Notes: generated from the sequence alone by a model not told the origin. Shown: positions 17,801 to 25,750, counted from the first letter of the stretch. The stretch: 26,044 nt of DNA from JAGMDK01 sp023128695 (GCA_030628805.1 DAOVQG010000024.1:1-26044); one strand, 5' to 3'. Made by a program: numbers and translations.

Positions 17801-18038
17801 TCCACGGGTCGCCCATCTCGAACCCCCCGCCGGGGACAATCACCATGTCGCCGCGCGCTCCTTGCCTGTCGATTGGCGGATCAGCCATCGCAGGGGAAAC
17901 CCACGTGCCCAAAACGCCGGCCGCGGCGATGAGGAAGAACACGGTCCACGCGCCGGCACACCTGGTGCACGCGCTTGTAGATGGGCTGTTAGTTAGCAGG
18001 GCACTGTCGAAGAAACGTCGTGTGGCTCGCTCTTTCAT
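14745..18038 (-). CDS. Exported FGE-fold (SUMF1-like) protein with ASH repeats; C-terminus out of frame
   Basis: A 1097-codon frame starting at ATG 18038, with GGAGG eight bases upstream. It has a long signal region (hydrophobic 33-48, AMA near 52). Residues 64-368 form a formylglycine-generating-enzyme/C-type-lectin fold domain: MVIVPGGGFEMGD, EVTNQQYC, VSWYGSVAYCNW, RLPTEAEWEKAAG, NLWEWCHDWY, RVLRGSHW, FRC. Three ASH (choice-of-anchor-D) domains follow at about 374-480, 484-590 and 705-805, each ending near DDPDENPCDLALSGT or a variant. An SdrD-B-like beta domain (597-700) interrupts them. Two DVxxxxLEDQPPA repeats come last. After the second LEDQPPA (about 14,885) the frame turns into shifted propeller sequence and ends in a meaningless tail (CASPPPRGG). 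Residues up to about 1060 are authentic; the true end is lost. An enzymatic role is uncertain; many exported FGE-fold proteins are non-catalytic. Confidence 0.85.
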   Translation of the reverse strand: MKERATRRFFDSALLTNSPSTSACTRCAGAWTVFFLIAAAGVLGTWVSPAMADPPIDRQGARGDMVIVPGGGFEMGDPWSEGGSDELPVHTVYLSPYNIDTYEVTNQQYCNGLNWAYGQGLIDNPDLHGGVVYKAGDSEPYCDTTTSSSYSRITWNGSTFGVVAGKEDHPMVTVSWYGSVAYCNWRSAMEGKPLCYDLSTWTCNFDVNGYRLPTEAEWEKAAGWDPVQFRHFRFGEHTDGCGYNCLYGQRANYGSSGDPFESGPDPCTTPVGYYDGTDHGGTYPTQDAQSYYGCYDMSGNLWEWCHDWYSSTYYSSSPGSNPTGPGSGTSRVLRGSHWNGCPSFCRSACRDKRTPDSHIDYNGFRCTGPAVGDINCEDLTGFDFGTVLAGTCSSEHTWTATNEGSAPLTGSITLEGPDAAEFEFTQDGGGFTLEPDESRIVGVRFCPSSIGAKEATLHITSDDPDENPCDLALSGTGTGPDINCEDLTDYDWGTIPGGCSDVHYWTIINEGTAILNGEVLLAGPDAAIFELTEGGGTFALEPTMSRNVGVRFCCDAVGPKSAILRITSDDPDENPCDLALSGTCQGFLIGGAVYTDLGNPIGSGEEDVLITVDGTGGTFQTTTSGNQDLWQIADVLAGTYSVDASKLGCTFEHVVGGVPGDPPPIEITVDLYHQAQNQSIQFLATCTPLVPDLNCEDLSGFDFGSKTVGFCTVEHTWTLINEGTANLTGTILLAGDNADEFDFTRGGGGFGLGPGAQRIIGVHFCPQTAGAKAATLEIDSNDADESPCLLALSGTGEECAASRELETLWPSYCDGDLKPVEINIVAPPDVFAIGLEDQPPAGWTASNISDGGYWDAQHEKVKWGPFFEPFPTQVSYDSEPPVDTQGLHSFTGVVSIDGIDYEICGDECVDGPSGAFIPADQPQPPCPGCGDCSCATCEDRQVVICEMSGYACAWRKGCNDDLAGMTRSALVWASGECYCWGWNEEVQDLWWSPSTCPPSGSGCCVGRGMEPGRGGGSADRELPVSVPAGSWFPVSIDIQPPPDVSVVALEDQPPARSPAGCSTASRWANITATCASPPPRGGVPAAANPASRTKSTC
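16291..16664. repeat. ASH-domain internal DNA repeat
   Basis: A stretch of about 50 bases at 16291-16343 recurs almost unchanged at 16611-16664. Both encode the SDDPDENPCDLALSGT end of an ASH domain, giving a period near 320 bp. Near-identity at the DNA level points to recent duplication or gene conversion among the ASH modules. The third copy near 15,660-15,710 is more diverged. Confidence 0.75.
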
Positions 18039-18127
18039 GGTTGGATCCTCCGTCAGGGTGTTGTTCCCTGTTATTCATGTCTCCGGTGTTATTTGCGGCC
18101 GCGTAGGTGCAGTTGGCAAAAGTGAAA

Positions 18128-18405
18128 GTAGCGTCGGCCCTCCGTGGCCGACGTCGGCGTACGATGCCCCGTCGATCTTCCACGGCCGCCACGGGGGGCG
18201 GCCGCTACATTTCCCGGCTCCGAACCGCCCCGCCCGGTCTTCAATGCCCCCGCCAGCGACGGGTGCGTGACATCTGGGGCGGGCCACAATCCGAACCCCG
18301 AGCGCAAGCGAGTGGGCCAAGCCTCAGGGCGTACCCGCCCCGCCAGCCCCACGCTCGCGCTTGGGGTTCGGATCAGAGTCGCCTGAGGTGTCACGCACCC
18401 GCCGG
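18128..18405. repeat. Hairpin repeats in the 18039-18456 spacer
   Basis: Two elements lie side by side. The first is a hairpin with 8-bp arms, CGTCGGCC (18132-18139) and GGCCGACG (18146-18153). The second is a long imperfect inverted repeat, with left arm 18256-18314 and right arm 18349-18405. It shares GGGTGCGTGACA at the outer end and CCGAACCCC plus AGCGC at the inner end. The remaining bases hold no convincing gene; reading frames here are by-products of the repeats. Confidence 0.75.
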
Positions 18406-18456
18406 CGACCTTTCTCGCCTGAGTGATAGACGCCATGATTGTCGGCATGTAGAATA

Positions 18457-18687
18457 ATGAGGATGACGAAGCTGGAATCCATCTTGCGCGAAGCACGCCT
18501 GCTGCCGCCCGAGGAACTGGCCAGACTTCTGGCTGGCTTGCTGGAGCAAAGCACCCGTGACAGCGAGGTCGAGGAGACGCTCGCCGGGCAACGCGGCCTG
18601 GCAGCCTGGACCGAATCCACCCGCCGAGAAGACTGGTCGGCGTTCTATCCGCACGACCTGCGCAACGACAAAGGGTTAACGACGTGA
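18457..18687 (+). CDS. Antitoxin of a MazF-type toxin-antitoxin pair
   Basis: A small 76-residue protein, leucine/glutamate-rich in its N-terminal half (KLESILREARLLPPEELARL), which looks like an amphipathic helical pair, and ending in a Trp/Tyr-containing tail (AAWTES, DWSAFYPHD) that could bind the toxin. I do not recognise a named antitoxin family. The assignment rests on position: its TGA overlaps the GTG of the MazF-like gene by the four bases GTGA. The start is uncertain: ATG 18457 or ATG 18463 (76 or 74 residues); neither has a well-spaced ribosome site, and GAGG abuts 18463. Confidence 0.7.
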   Translation: MRMTKLESILREARLLPPEELARLLAGLLEQSTRDSEVEETLAGQRGLAAWTESTRREDWSAFYPHDLRNDKGLTT

Positions 18688-18998
18688 CGCGTGGGGAGGC
18701 CTGGTGGGCAGAACTGGCCGGGGACGCCGGCTTTCGGCCGGTGGTTGTGGTCTCGCGAGCGGCAGGTCTCGAAGGGCAACGCAACTTGACGATTGCCGAG
18801 GTAACGCGCGTGGTGCGGTCTCTGCCGTGCGAGGTACCCTTGTCCGGCGCGGACGGCATGCCGACGGAATGCGTCGTCAACACCGACAACCTGTATACGA
18901 TCCCCCGCGATCGCCTGCGGCAGCTCATCACCGTGCTCTCCCCGGAGAAGCTGTTCGCGCTGGGGCAGGCCTTGCGATATTCGCTGGATCTTGAATAG
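18684..18998 (+). CDS. mazF: MazF/PemK-like mRNA interferase toxin
   Basis: A 104-residue protein matching the MazF/PemK endoribonuclease family in length and motif order: RGEAWWAEL at the N-terminus, RPVVVVSR near residue 20, EVTRVVRSLPCEVPL in the middle, ECVVNTDNLYTI near 62-73, and a C-terminal LSPEKLFALGQAL helix. MazF toxins cut RNA at short motifs when unbound by antitoxin. It begins with GTG inside the antitoxin's stop, so translation is coupled and the toxin is probably made at lower level. It converges on the next gene with a 15-bp gap. Confidence 0.88.
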   Translation: MTRGEAWWAELAGDAGFRPVVVVSRAAGLEGQRNLTIAEVTRVVRSLPCEVPLSGADGMPTECVVNTDNLYTIPRDRLRQLITVLSPEKLFALGQALRYSLDLE

Positions 18999-19013
18999 AA
19001 ATCTGTCATATCC

Positions 19014-20972
19014 CTACCGCCTATCCTGTGGCTCCGGCCATGCCAGGAACTGGATGCTCTGATTGGCGGCCTCGGTCTCGGGGCCGACGACGATCTTCAC
19101 ACGCGGCAAGCCCGTGCCGACTCCTGCCTGCACGTGATCGAAAGTGTAGCCCGGCGCGCTGGCTGTCACGATGTACCGTCCCGGCCGGAGGCCATCGATC
19201 TGCCAGAGGCCCCAGGTGCCGCTGGTGGCGTTCCACTGCGGCTGATGCGCAGGCCCTCTACTAGTAATGTCGAGAATCTTTTCGGCTCGCGAAGAAAACT
19301 GTGGCACCGGCATCTTGCCGGTGGAAACACAGGCTGGAAGCCTGTGCCACAGCTTGGTTGCGGCCAACGGCCGCGCCGGGAATGTTGCCGAATCCGGCAC
19401 AAGCGGCACCTGGGCGGCTGTCTCGGTGGTGGACGTCACCGGCTTGAGCGGAATCACCCGGATGCGGACACCTTCGAGCCCGCTGCCGAGCGGGTTATCG
19501 AGGTCGGTGTAGACCGCGCCGCCGATTGTGAACGTGCCGCGCGGAGCGGGCGGGGGCGGGTTATGGCGCGTCTCGCAGTCGCCGAAGTAGACGCAATCGA
19601 CGAAGCACTGCACGTCGCCGATGATGCTGAGGAAGCCGCTGGCGTTGCAGTCGCCGGGGCACAGGCAGCCCGGCGCCGGGCAATAGCAGTCGGCGAAGTA
19701 GACGCAGTCCACGAACGGCGGCACGTCGCCGATGATGCTGACAAAGCCGTCGTAGTTCATGTCCCACGGCAGCCAGCCGTCCGCCGGACACGCCACCGTC
19801 AGCACCACCAGGACCGTCTGTGGGCTGTACGCGGCGTCGGGATCAGAAACCGTGATCGTCGCGAAGTGCTGGCCCGCCGGCAGCTCGTCCGAGTCAAAGT
19901 GTACCGTGATCTGATCGTGCTCTTCGGTGGACGTCCCACTGTCCGGATCGCACCACAGCCACGGCCGGTCCCAGGTCACCATGTAATCCAGCTGCGTCCC
20001 CGGCAGCCCGCAGTTCCATACGTCGAAGAACTGGTCCGCGGCGTCCTCGCCGTAGGTGCACGCCACGTTCAGTGTCTGCACGTCGCGGCAGACGGCGGCC
20101 CGGCCGGTTACTTCGAGGATCACGTCGATGGTCTGCTCGTTGTTGCCGGCCCCCGGGTCGCTGATCGTGATCGTCGCCGTATGCTGGCCGACGTCCAGCG
20201 ACGACGAACCATCGTAATGGACGGTGTGGGAAACGGGGTGCTGCGCGTCGTCCGAAATCCCGTCCGGCGGATCCACCCAGAGCCAGCAGGGCTCCGGCGA
20301 GCAATCGCCCACGGTGATCGTGTACTCCAGCAGCGTATCGGGCAGGCCGGCGTTCCAGACCTCGAAGAACTGGTCCGGGGCGATCTCGCCGTACTCGCAC
20401 TCGGGCTCGAGCGTCAGCACCGAGCGGTCGATGAGCGGATCGCAATCGTCCAGTACCTCATTCCCGTTCGTGTCGGCCCACTCGCAGCCGTCGGGCACGT
20501 CGTCGTCATCGCAATCCTCGTCCATGTGGCCGGCCGGCGAGTCGAAGTGCGCGACCACGTGCATGTAGCCGTAGCTGCTCATGGTGATCGTGAGCGGGTT
20601 GTCGGTCTCGTGGCCTGGCGGGACGTCGTCGCCGGACCAATGATCGAACACGCACTCTCCCACCGGCACCGGCGTTAGTACGATCGACTCGTCCACGTCG
20701 TACCACACGTCGTCCGGAGCGCGCAGGACGCTGCCGCTGCCGGGCGGGGCGACGCTGGCATAGAGGTACCCCACGCCGGGCGTCGAGTTCATGACATCCA
20801 GCACCCGGTTGCCGACCGCGTCGTACTCGTAGCGGATCCACGCCCCGTCGTCGTACGTGACGTGGATCAGGCGGTGCAGTTCGTCGTACTCGTAGGTGAT
20901 CGTCTCCGCCGCACTGGGGCCCACCAGACATGCGGCTGTCAGTACGATGAGTATTCGAGTTCCGAGGTTCAT
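19014..20972 (-). CDS. Exported mosaic protein with YD repeat, InlB-like, BACON-like and dockerin-like modules
   Basis: A 652-residue protein. Start at ATG 20972 (AGGAG seven bases before, clean signal peptide ending SAA at 22); a longer frame to 21047 lacks this logic. Residues 25-60 form an RHS/YD repeat (ITYEYDELHRL, YEYDAVGNRV), 70-145 a divergent InlB-type beta repeat (FDHWSGD), 184-290 and 297-395 two BACON-like beta domains (DQFFEVWN/DQFFDVWN, TITISDP/TITVSDP). Residues 404-466 hold two dockerin-like halves (DMNYDGF, DCNASGF, each with SIIGDV and FVDCVYF), 482-507 and 582-645 an SdrD-B-like domain split by a roughly 70-residue insertion. That insertion contains a translated hairpin repeat. 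The gene lies 84 bp after the Kelch-RHS gene on the same strand, so a shared transcript is possible. Confidence 0.85.
   Translation of the reverse strand: MNLGTRILIVLTAACLVGPSAAETITYEYDELHRLIHVTYDDGAWIRYEYDAVGNRVLDVMNSTPGVGYLYASVAPPGSGSVLRAPDDVWYDVDESIVLTPVPVGECVFDHWSGDDVPPGHETDNPLTITMSSYGYMHVVAHFDSPAGHMDEDCDDDDVPDGCEWADTNGNEVLDDCDPLIDRSVLTLEPECEYGEIAPDQFFEVWNAGLPDTLLEYTITVGDCSPEPCWLWVDPPDGISDDAQHPVSHTVHYDGSSSLDVGQHTATITISDPGAGNNEQTIDVILEVTGRAAVCRDVQTLNVACTYGEDAADQFFDVWNCGLPGTQLDYMVTWDRPWLWCDPDSGTSTEEHDQITVHFDSDELPAGQHFATITVSDPDAAYSPQTVLVVLTVACPADGWLPWDMNYDGFVSIIGDVPPFVDCVYFADCYCPAPGCLCPGDCNASGFLSIIGDVQCFVDCVYFGDCETRHNPPPPAPRGTFTIGGAVYTDLDNPLGSGLEGVRIRVIPLKPVTSTTETAAQVPLVPDSATFPARPLAATKLWHRLPACVSTGKMPVPQFSSRAEKILDITSRGPAHQPQWNATSGTWGLWQIDGLRPGRYIVTASAPGYTFDHVQAGVGTGLPRVKIVVGPETEAANQSIQFLAWPEPQDRR
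19299..19352. repeat. Hairpin doublet inserted in a coding sequence
   Basis: Two hairpins (CACCGGCA with TGCCGGTG, then ACAGGCT with AGCCTGT) lie in inverted arrangement, with outer ends CTGTGGCAC and GTGCCACAG. The layout equals the intergenic REP-like doublets. Here it is read through in frame on the minus strand as LWHRLPACVSTGKMPVPQ, splitting an SdrD-B-like domain. Confidence 0.85.
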
Positions 20973-21056
20973 GGCCTCGCTCCTATTTTGCCAACCGGCG
21001 TGATTGTCGCCGATGATGCATTGCGTCGTGTCCTGGATCCCACGCACAAGGGTCTC

Positions 21057-24000
21057 CTACATCCACGGAAACGGGGAAAGGCCAAGAAACTGCCGCAGCA
21101 CGGGAGGAAGCCGCAATGCGGCGGCCGAGTGGAGGAATGCGCTCTTGACTTTTTCAGCGTGATTGGTGTTTGTTTTTACACCCCAACCGCTCGGCTTTTT
21201 ATTGTTGGAGCCGCCGCCCCCTCCACTTCCACCGCCACCGCTGCTAGTACGTTTTGCAGCAGCAGCTTTCGCAGCGAGATCCGCTAGAATCTGCGCGGCG
21301 TTCGTTTTAGTCTCGTTTTCATGAGCTTGCGCTTTAGCAAAGCTTGAGAGGCTACCGACACCGAGGCCAAATAAACCTCCCACGAACTCCCGTTTTGACA
21401 AGCATCGACCGACCGGACGCATCAACTGTGATGACAATCTCGTTGGCATTTGACTTCCCCCTTGTATCATCGGTACAAGATTCTTTGCGAGTCCCCCTGA
21501 GGCGTAGGATATGGTCCCAGCAACAACAGCGTCCAACGCCACTCCCCCCCAATCAACCTCCTCTAGCGATCGGCCCTCGCTGACCTGCTCGTACACATTC
21601 GTTGCAGTTGCCGTAGTGGATGCCACTGCGACTCCGATCGCTGGATTAAGAGTCACACCACCAACGAATCCGCCGAGCGTATTGGCTGCGTACACTGCAG
21701 GATCCGACCACTCCCCGCTGATTACATCTGAAACTACTGTTCCGAAGAAACCCACACTTGCCCCTATCGCTCCTGTTATCAGGTTGATGACCTCACCTGA
21801 GGGGTCTGTGTGAAGCAGCGGATTGTCAAGACCATATGCATATCTATTTAGCCCCAGCGGGTCCGTCAGCGCCCCCGCGACCGGGTCCTTCCCCAGGAAC
21901 CGCCCCGTGTCCGGGTCATAGAACCGCGCCCGCATGAAGTACAGAGCCATCGGGTCGTCGAAGTCCTCGGTCATTACACCGAGGCCGCCGACGAACGTGA
22001 ACGGGTTGGACGTATTGCCCTCGTGGCCGACCGGCAGGCCATACGGATCGTAGGCGTAGCGGTCCACGACGACTCCGTCCGCGTCGGTCAGCGCCACGAC
22101 GTTCCCGAGATCGTTGGTGTGGTAATAGCGCGGCGTGCTGCCAGCGTCGATCCGGGCCACGAGCGTGGGTCCGTGGATGTAGTACGCTATGACGCTGCCG
22201 CCGGCATCGGTCTCGCACAGCACGTGGCTCATCGACCGGCCGCGGTCGAGCACGTAGCGCGTCTCCGCGCCACTCTCGGTTCGCGCAATCCGGTTGCCGT
22301 CGCCGTCATATACGTGATCGACCCTGATCGCGGTGCCGTCAGGATCGCGGATCTGGGCGATCAGCCGGTCCTCAACGTCATACTCGAAGTCCGTGGTTAC
22401 CTCGTCGATCGTTCGGGAGGTGAGATTGCCGTTGTCGTCGTAGGCGAACGTCACCCACGAGCCGTCCTGGTAGTTCATGGCCGTCCGGCGGTTCACCGCG
22501 TCGTACGTCAGGGTCGTGGTCGGTCCGCTGGGTTGGGCATTGGCGTCGCGCACCGAGGTCTGGTTGCCGACGGCGTCAAAGCCATACGTGTAGTAGTTGC
22601 CGTTGCCGTCCTCGGCCTGAATCAGCCGATTCAGGTCGTCGTACTCGCGCACGCTGATGGCGTGCCCGTTCGCGTCGAGGATCTGAAGCAGATTGCCGGT
22701 GGCATCGTAGGTGTACTCCGTCCGGCCGCCCAACGCGTCCTCCACGGCTGTCAGGCGCCCGAGGCCGTCGTACGTGAACTGCGTCGGCTGGTTGGTGGCA
22801 TCGATCGTGCGGGTGACGCGGCCGAGTACGTCGTATTCGGTGCGTGAGATGTGGCTAAGCTCGTTCGACGCACTCGTCCTGCGATGCAGGACATCATATT
22901 GGTAACTCACGATAATCCCGGTCGGGTTGCTGTCGGACGGTTCGCTCGCCGTCAGCACGTTGCCGTGATCGTCGTGTGTATATGACCATGCGTTGTTTGC
23001 AGCGTCGCGTCTCTCGGTCAGCCGGTCGGCATCGTCGTACGTGTAATCCGTCGCCTGGTAGAGGGCGTCAATCGTCTTCACGCGGCGGTTCAGTTCGTCG
23101 TACTGATACTGCGTCGTTCGCCCCAGCGGTTGGTAAACATAGCGCAGGTTGTTGTTGCCGTCGTATGCATACGTCGTCTCGTTGCCGTTGCCGTCGGTTA
23201 CCGACGTGCGGTTGCCGACCTCGTCGTAGCCGAATTCCTGGACAATAAGGTGGGACGGGTCGCCGACCGGCGGGCTCTCGGTCCGGATCAGGCGATCGTC
23301 GGCATCGTAGTACAGGCGGCTGGTATGGGCCTCATGCTCCGGTCCAGTGCCGCGGCCGTCCGTCACCCAGATCCGCCGCCAGAGACTATCGTATCCATAC
23401 CACGTGTAGTTCCCCTCACGGTCGATCGTGTAATCGAGCTGCCCCTCCGCCGTGTAGTGCCACTGGTGCGTATTGCCGCGTTCGTCGGTCGCGGTCAGGC
23501 GCTGGTCGAACGGGTTGTAGGTCCAGCTCTTCTGCACAAACGAGTCGCCGGGCGGAACGGTCAGGTAGCGTTTCTCAGTCAGTACGTTGCCGCGCCCGTC
23601 GTACGTCCAGTCCGTGACGTAGCTCAGGGTATCGGTCTTGCGCGTCGGCAGGTGCGGCACGTTGGAATCGTTGTACTCGAAGCTCGTGGTGCCTCCGTCG
23701 TTAGGATCGTCCGGGTCGTCGGGATCGGTGACCGAGGTCACGTTTCCGAGAGAATCGTAGGTGAAGCTCGTCACATTCCCGTTTCGGTCCTTGACCGTCT
23801 CGCGATTGAAATTCTCGTCATACGTGTACACTACCTGGTGCCCGAGCGGGTCCTGGTCGATCGTCTGCCGCTGGTAGACCATCTCAGACTTGTGCAACCG
23901 CGTGATCTCGTGTCCACCCACGGCCTGCGTGATCTCGGTCTCGTCGGCCCGGTACAGGAAATCCGTGGTATTGCCGTTACCGTCCATGTAGTGGAACACG

Positions 24001-25736
24001 CGCCCCGTCCCGTCCGGCGCGTAGGTGTTCGTAATCACGGTGACCTGCGGCTGCCGCTGGTCCTTGACCTTCTCCAGGTAGCCGTTCCCGTCGTACTCGT
24101 AGTCAATCTGTCCACTGAGCACGTCAATCGCCGATGTGAGCCGACCCGCGGTGTAGACAAACTGCACCGCCCGCGACGTGTGATCCGCCACGCTCGTCAG
24201 ACGGTCGTCGGTATAGCCGAGATCGAGCCAGTGTCCTGCCGGATCGGTTACCTTGATGACCCGGTCGGTTTCCACCGGGTCGTAGTCGAGCGAGGTTATG
24301 TTGTTGCTGTTGCCCTTGGGGAGGATGTTCAGCAGATGTCCGCTGCTGTCGAACCGGTACTGGTCGAGGTTCGTGCGCGTGACGGTCCAGATGCCGCCGG
24401 ACAGTTCGATCTGGTCGTACAGATCCCGGGTGGCCGGTTTCCAGTCGGGACCGTCTGGGTTCCAGAACGTCGTCCGGCCGTCACTCCAGGTGACGGCGAC
24501 GTAGGGCTGGTCCGGCGGATTGGGCGGCGTGAGCACGATGTGGTACGTGTGACGCCATCCTTCTCCCAGCGGGCCGGTCCGGCCGTCCAGGCTGTTGTAG
24601 TGCCGAGCGAAAACGAACGGTTCGCGGCGTGAGGCGATGGCCAGGTCCACCTCGCTGTAATGGAAATTGCCGGTCGCCGTGTTGACCTGGTGGGCCGCCG
24701 AGCCGGACAGCGGCTGATCGCCCAGGAAATACGCAGCTTCCGGCGGCGGCGCGGCGCATTCACACGACGAACAGGTCTCGCCCTCGCGCCAACTCGCGCC
24801 CCCCGCCCCCAGGCAGTGGGCCTCGGCCATGTCCTGGCACGAGCCGTCCGCGAAGCAGCAGGCCCACTGCGGGGACAGGTTCGCCCCATAGTCGTAAGTC
24901 GAGCCATTCTCATTGTCCTCGGTCATGCCGCCGAAGAGCAGGACTTTGCCACAGTAGGCCAGCGCGTGGTTGTAACGGCCGCTAGGGCCGCTGGTTGACT
25001 CGAGGCTCCACTCTCCCGACTCTCCCGCCGTTCCGTCCCAGGTCCAGGTGTCATACTTGAAGGCCGAGTCGAACCCGCCGAAGAGCACCACGCAATCCCG
25101 GCCGCTGGTGGCGTCATACGCCGCCGCGGCGCCCTCGCGGGCGCTGGGGCCGCTGTCGGTCCGCTGCGTCCAGCCGGTGCCATCGAACTCCCACGTGTCT
25201 CCACAGTATTGTTCAGCCCCGCCCTGATTCCCTCCGAAGAGGACAATCACCCCGCGCTGGTTGTCGTGCGCCATGGCGGCGTACGCCCTGGCACTGGGGC
25301 GTGACGGAGGAAGGTCAGTCCGCTCGGTCCACTCGCCTCCGTCCCACTCCCATGTGTCATCAAGCCGCACGTTTTGGCTGTCGTAGCCCCCAAACAGCAC
25401 GACCTTCCCCCGGGCGGCATCGTAGGCCATGGAATGCCCATGGCGTGAACAGGGTGCGGGGGACACTTCCAACGACGTCCACTCTGTACCGTCCCATTCC
25501 CAGGTATCAGCTAGCTTGCCAGTAGCTTTGCCGCCAAAAAGGACGACCACCCGGCGGGCGCCGTCATAAGCCATGGCATGGCTGTGCCGGGGGCCGGGCG
25601 TTTGCCCCGGGGGGTCTTGCTCCGTCCAGGACACGGACGTGCCATCCCAGCCCCACTCCCAGGTGTCATCATGGGTCGTGATGCCGCTGGCGCCTCCGAA
25701 GAGGACTACCCGCCCGCGGGCACTGTCGTAGGCCAT
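21057..25736 (-). CDS. Giant Kelch-RHS repeat protein, 5'-truncated, with candidate C-terminal effector
   Basis: A frame of 1559 codons. Residues 1-275 hold six Kelch-type blades, each with an AMAYD-like block and LFGG (10-15 to 265-270). A small cysteine module (CCFADGSC...CLGAGG) spans 292-327. DUF6531 follows at 338-400 (NTATGNFHYSEVDL, ARHYNSLDG, LGEGWRHTYH), then dozens of YD repeats to about 1230, and the RHS-associated core (YDPYGLPVG, ARFYDPDTGRFLGKDP, NRYAYGLDNPL) to about 1318. Residues 1319-1559 are unrelated: Gly/Ala/Val hydrophobic stretches, a Gly-Ser linker and a basic tail. RHS shells typically encase a cleaved C-terminal toxin. No start with signal peptide exists: ATG 25736 lies within a blade whose beginning (GGPSARHAHA) continues to about 25,766 before meeting selA. 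No immunity gene follows. Confidence 0.85.
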   Translation of the reverse strand: MAYDSARGRVVLFGGASGITTHDDTWEWGWDGTSVSWTEQDPPGQTPGPRHSHAMAYDGARRVVVLFGGKATGKLADTWEWDGTEWTSLEVSPAPCSRHGHSMAYDAARGKVVLFGGYDSQNVRLDDTWEWDGGEWTERTDLPPSRPSARAYAAMAHDNQRGVIVLFGGNQGGAEQYCGDTWEFDGTGWTQRTDSGPSAREGAAAAYDATSGRDCVVLFGGFDSAFKYDTWTWDGTAGESGEWSLESTSGPSGRYNHALAYCGKVLLFGGMTEDNENGSTYDYGANLSPQWACCFADGSCQDMAEAHCLGAGGASWREGETCSSCECAAPPPEAAYFLGDQPLSGSAAHQVNTATGNFHYSEVDLAIASRREPFVFARHYNSLDGRTGPLGEGWRHTYHIVLTPPNPPDQPYVAVTWSDGRTTFWNPDGPDWKPATRDLYDQIELSGGIWTVTRTNLDQYRFDSSGHLLNILPKGNSNNITSLDYDPVETDRVIKVTDPAGHWLDLGYTDDRLTSVADHTSRAVQFVYTAGRLTSAIDVLSGQIDYEYDGNGYLEKVKDQRQPQVTVITNTYAPDGTGRVFHYMDGNGNTTDFLYRADETEITQAVGGHEITRLHKSEMVYQRQTIDQDPLGHQVVYTYDENFNRETVKDRNGNVTSFTYDSLGNVTSVTDPDDPDDPNDGGTTSFEYNDSNVPHLPTRKTDTLSYVTDWTYDGRGNVLTEKRYLTVPPGDSFVQKSWTYNPFDQRLTATDERGNTHQWHYTAEGQLDYTIDREGNYTWYGYDSLWRRIWVTDGRGTGPEHEAHTSRLYYDADDRLIRTESPPVGDPSHLIVQEFGYDEVGNRTSVTDGNGNETTYAYDGNNNLRYVYQPLGRTTQYQYDELNRRVKTIDALYQATDYTYDDADRLTERRDAANNAWSYTHDDHGNVLTASEPSDSNPTGIIVSYQYDVLHRRTSASNELSHISRTEYDVLGRVTRTIDATNQPTQFTYDGLGRLTAVEDALGGRTEYTYDATGNLLQILDANGHAISVREYDDLNRLIQAEDGNGNYYTYGFDAVGNQTSVRDANAQPSGPTTTLTYDAVNRRTAMNYQDGSWVTFAYDDNGNLTSRTIDEVTTDFEYDVEDRLIAQIRDPDGTAIRVDHVYDGDGNRIARTESGAETRYVLDRGRSMSHVLCETDAGGSVIAYYIHGPTLVARIDAGSTPRYYHTNDLGNVVALTDADGVVVDRYAYDPYGLPVGHEGNTSNPFTFVGGLGVMTEDFDDPMALYFMRARFYDPDTGRFLGKDPVAGALTDPLGLNRYAYGLDNPLLHTDPSGEVINLITGAIGASVGFFGTVVSDVISGEWSDPAVYAANTLGGFVGGVTLNPAIGVAVASTTATATNVYEQVSEGRSLEEVDWGGVALDAVVAGTISYASGGLAKNLVPMIQGGSQMPTRLSSQLMRPVGRCLSKREFVGGLFGLGVGSLSSFAKAQAHENETKTNAAQILADLAAKAAAAKRTSSGGGGSGGGGGSNNKKPSGWGVKTNTNHAEKVKSAFLHSAAALRLPPVLRQFLGLSPFPWM

Positions 25737-25750
25737 CGCATGGGCGTGCC

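Noticed and set aside
19134..20678. 514-codon plus-strand frame over the exported mosaic protein
   Set aside because: Antisense shadow, Arg/Val/His-rich with no domain.
23130..24632. 500-codon plus-strand frame antisense to the RHS gene
   Set aside because: Composition is the Val/Arg-rich mirror of YD repeats; the minus-strand frame has clear domain content.
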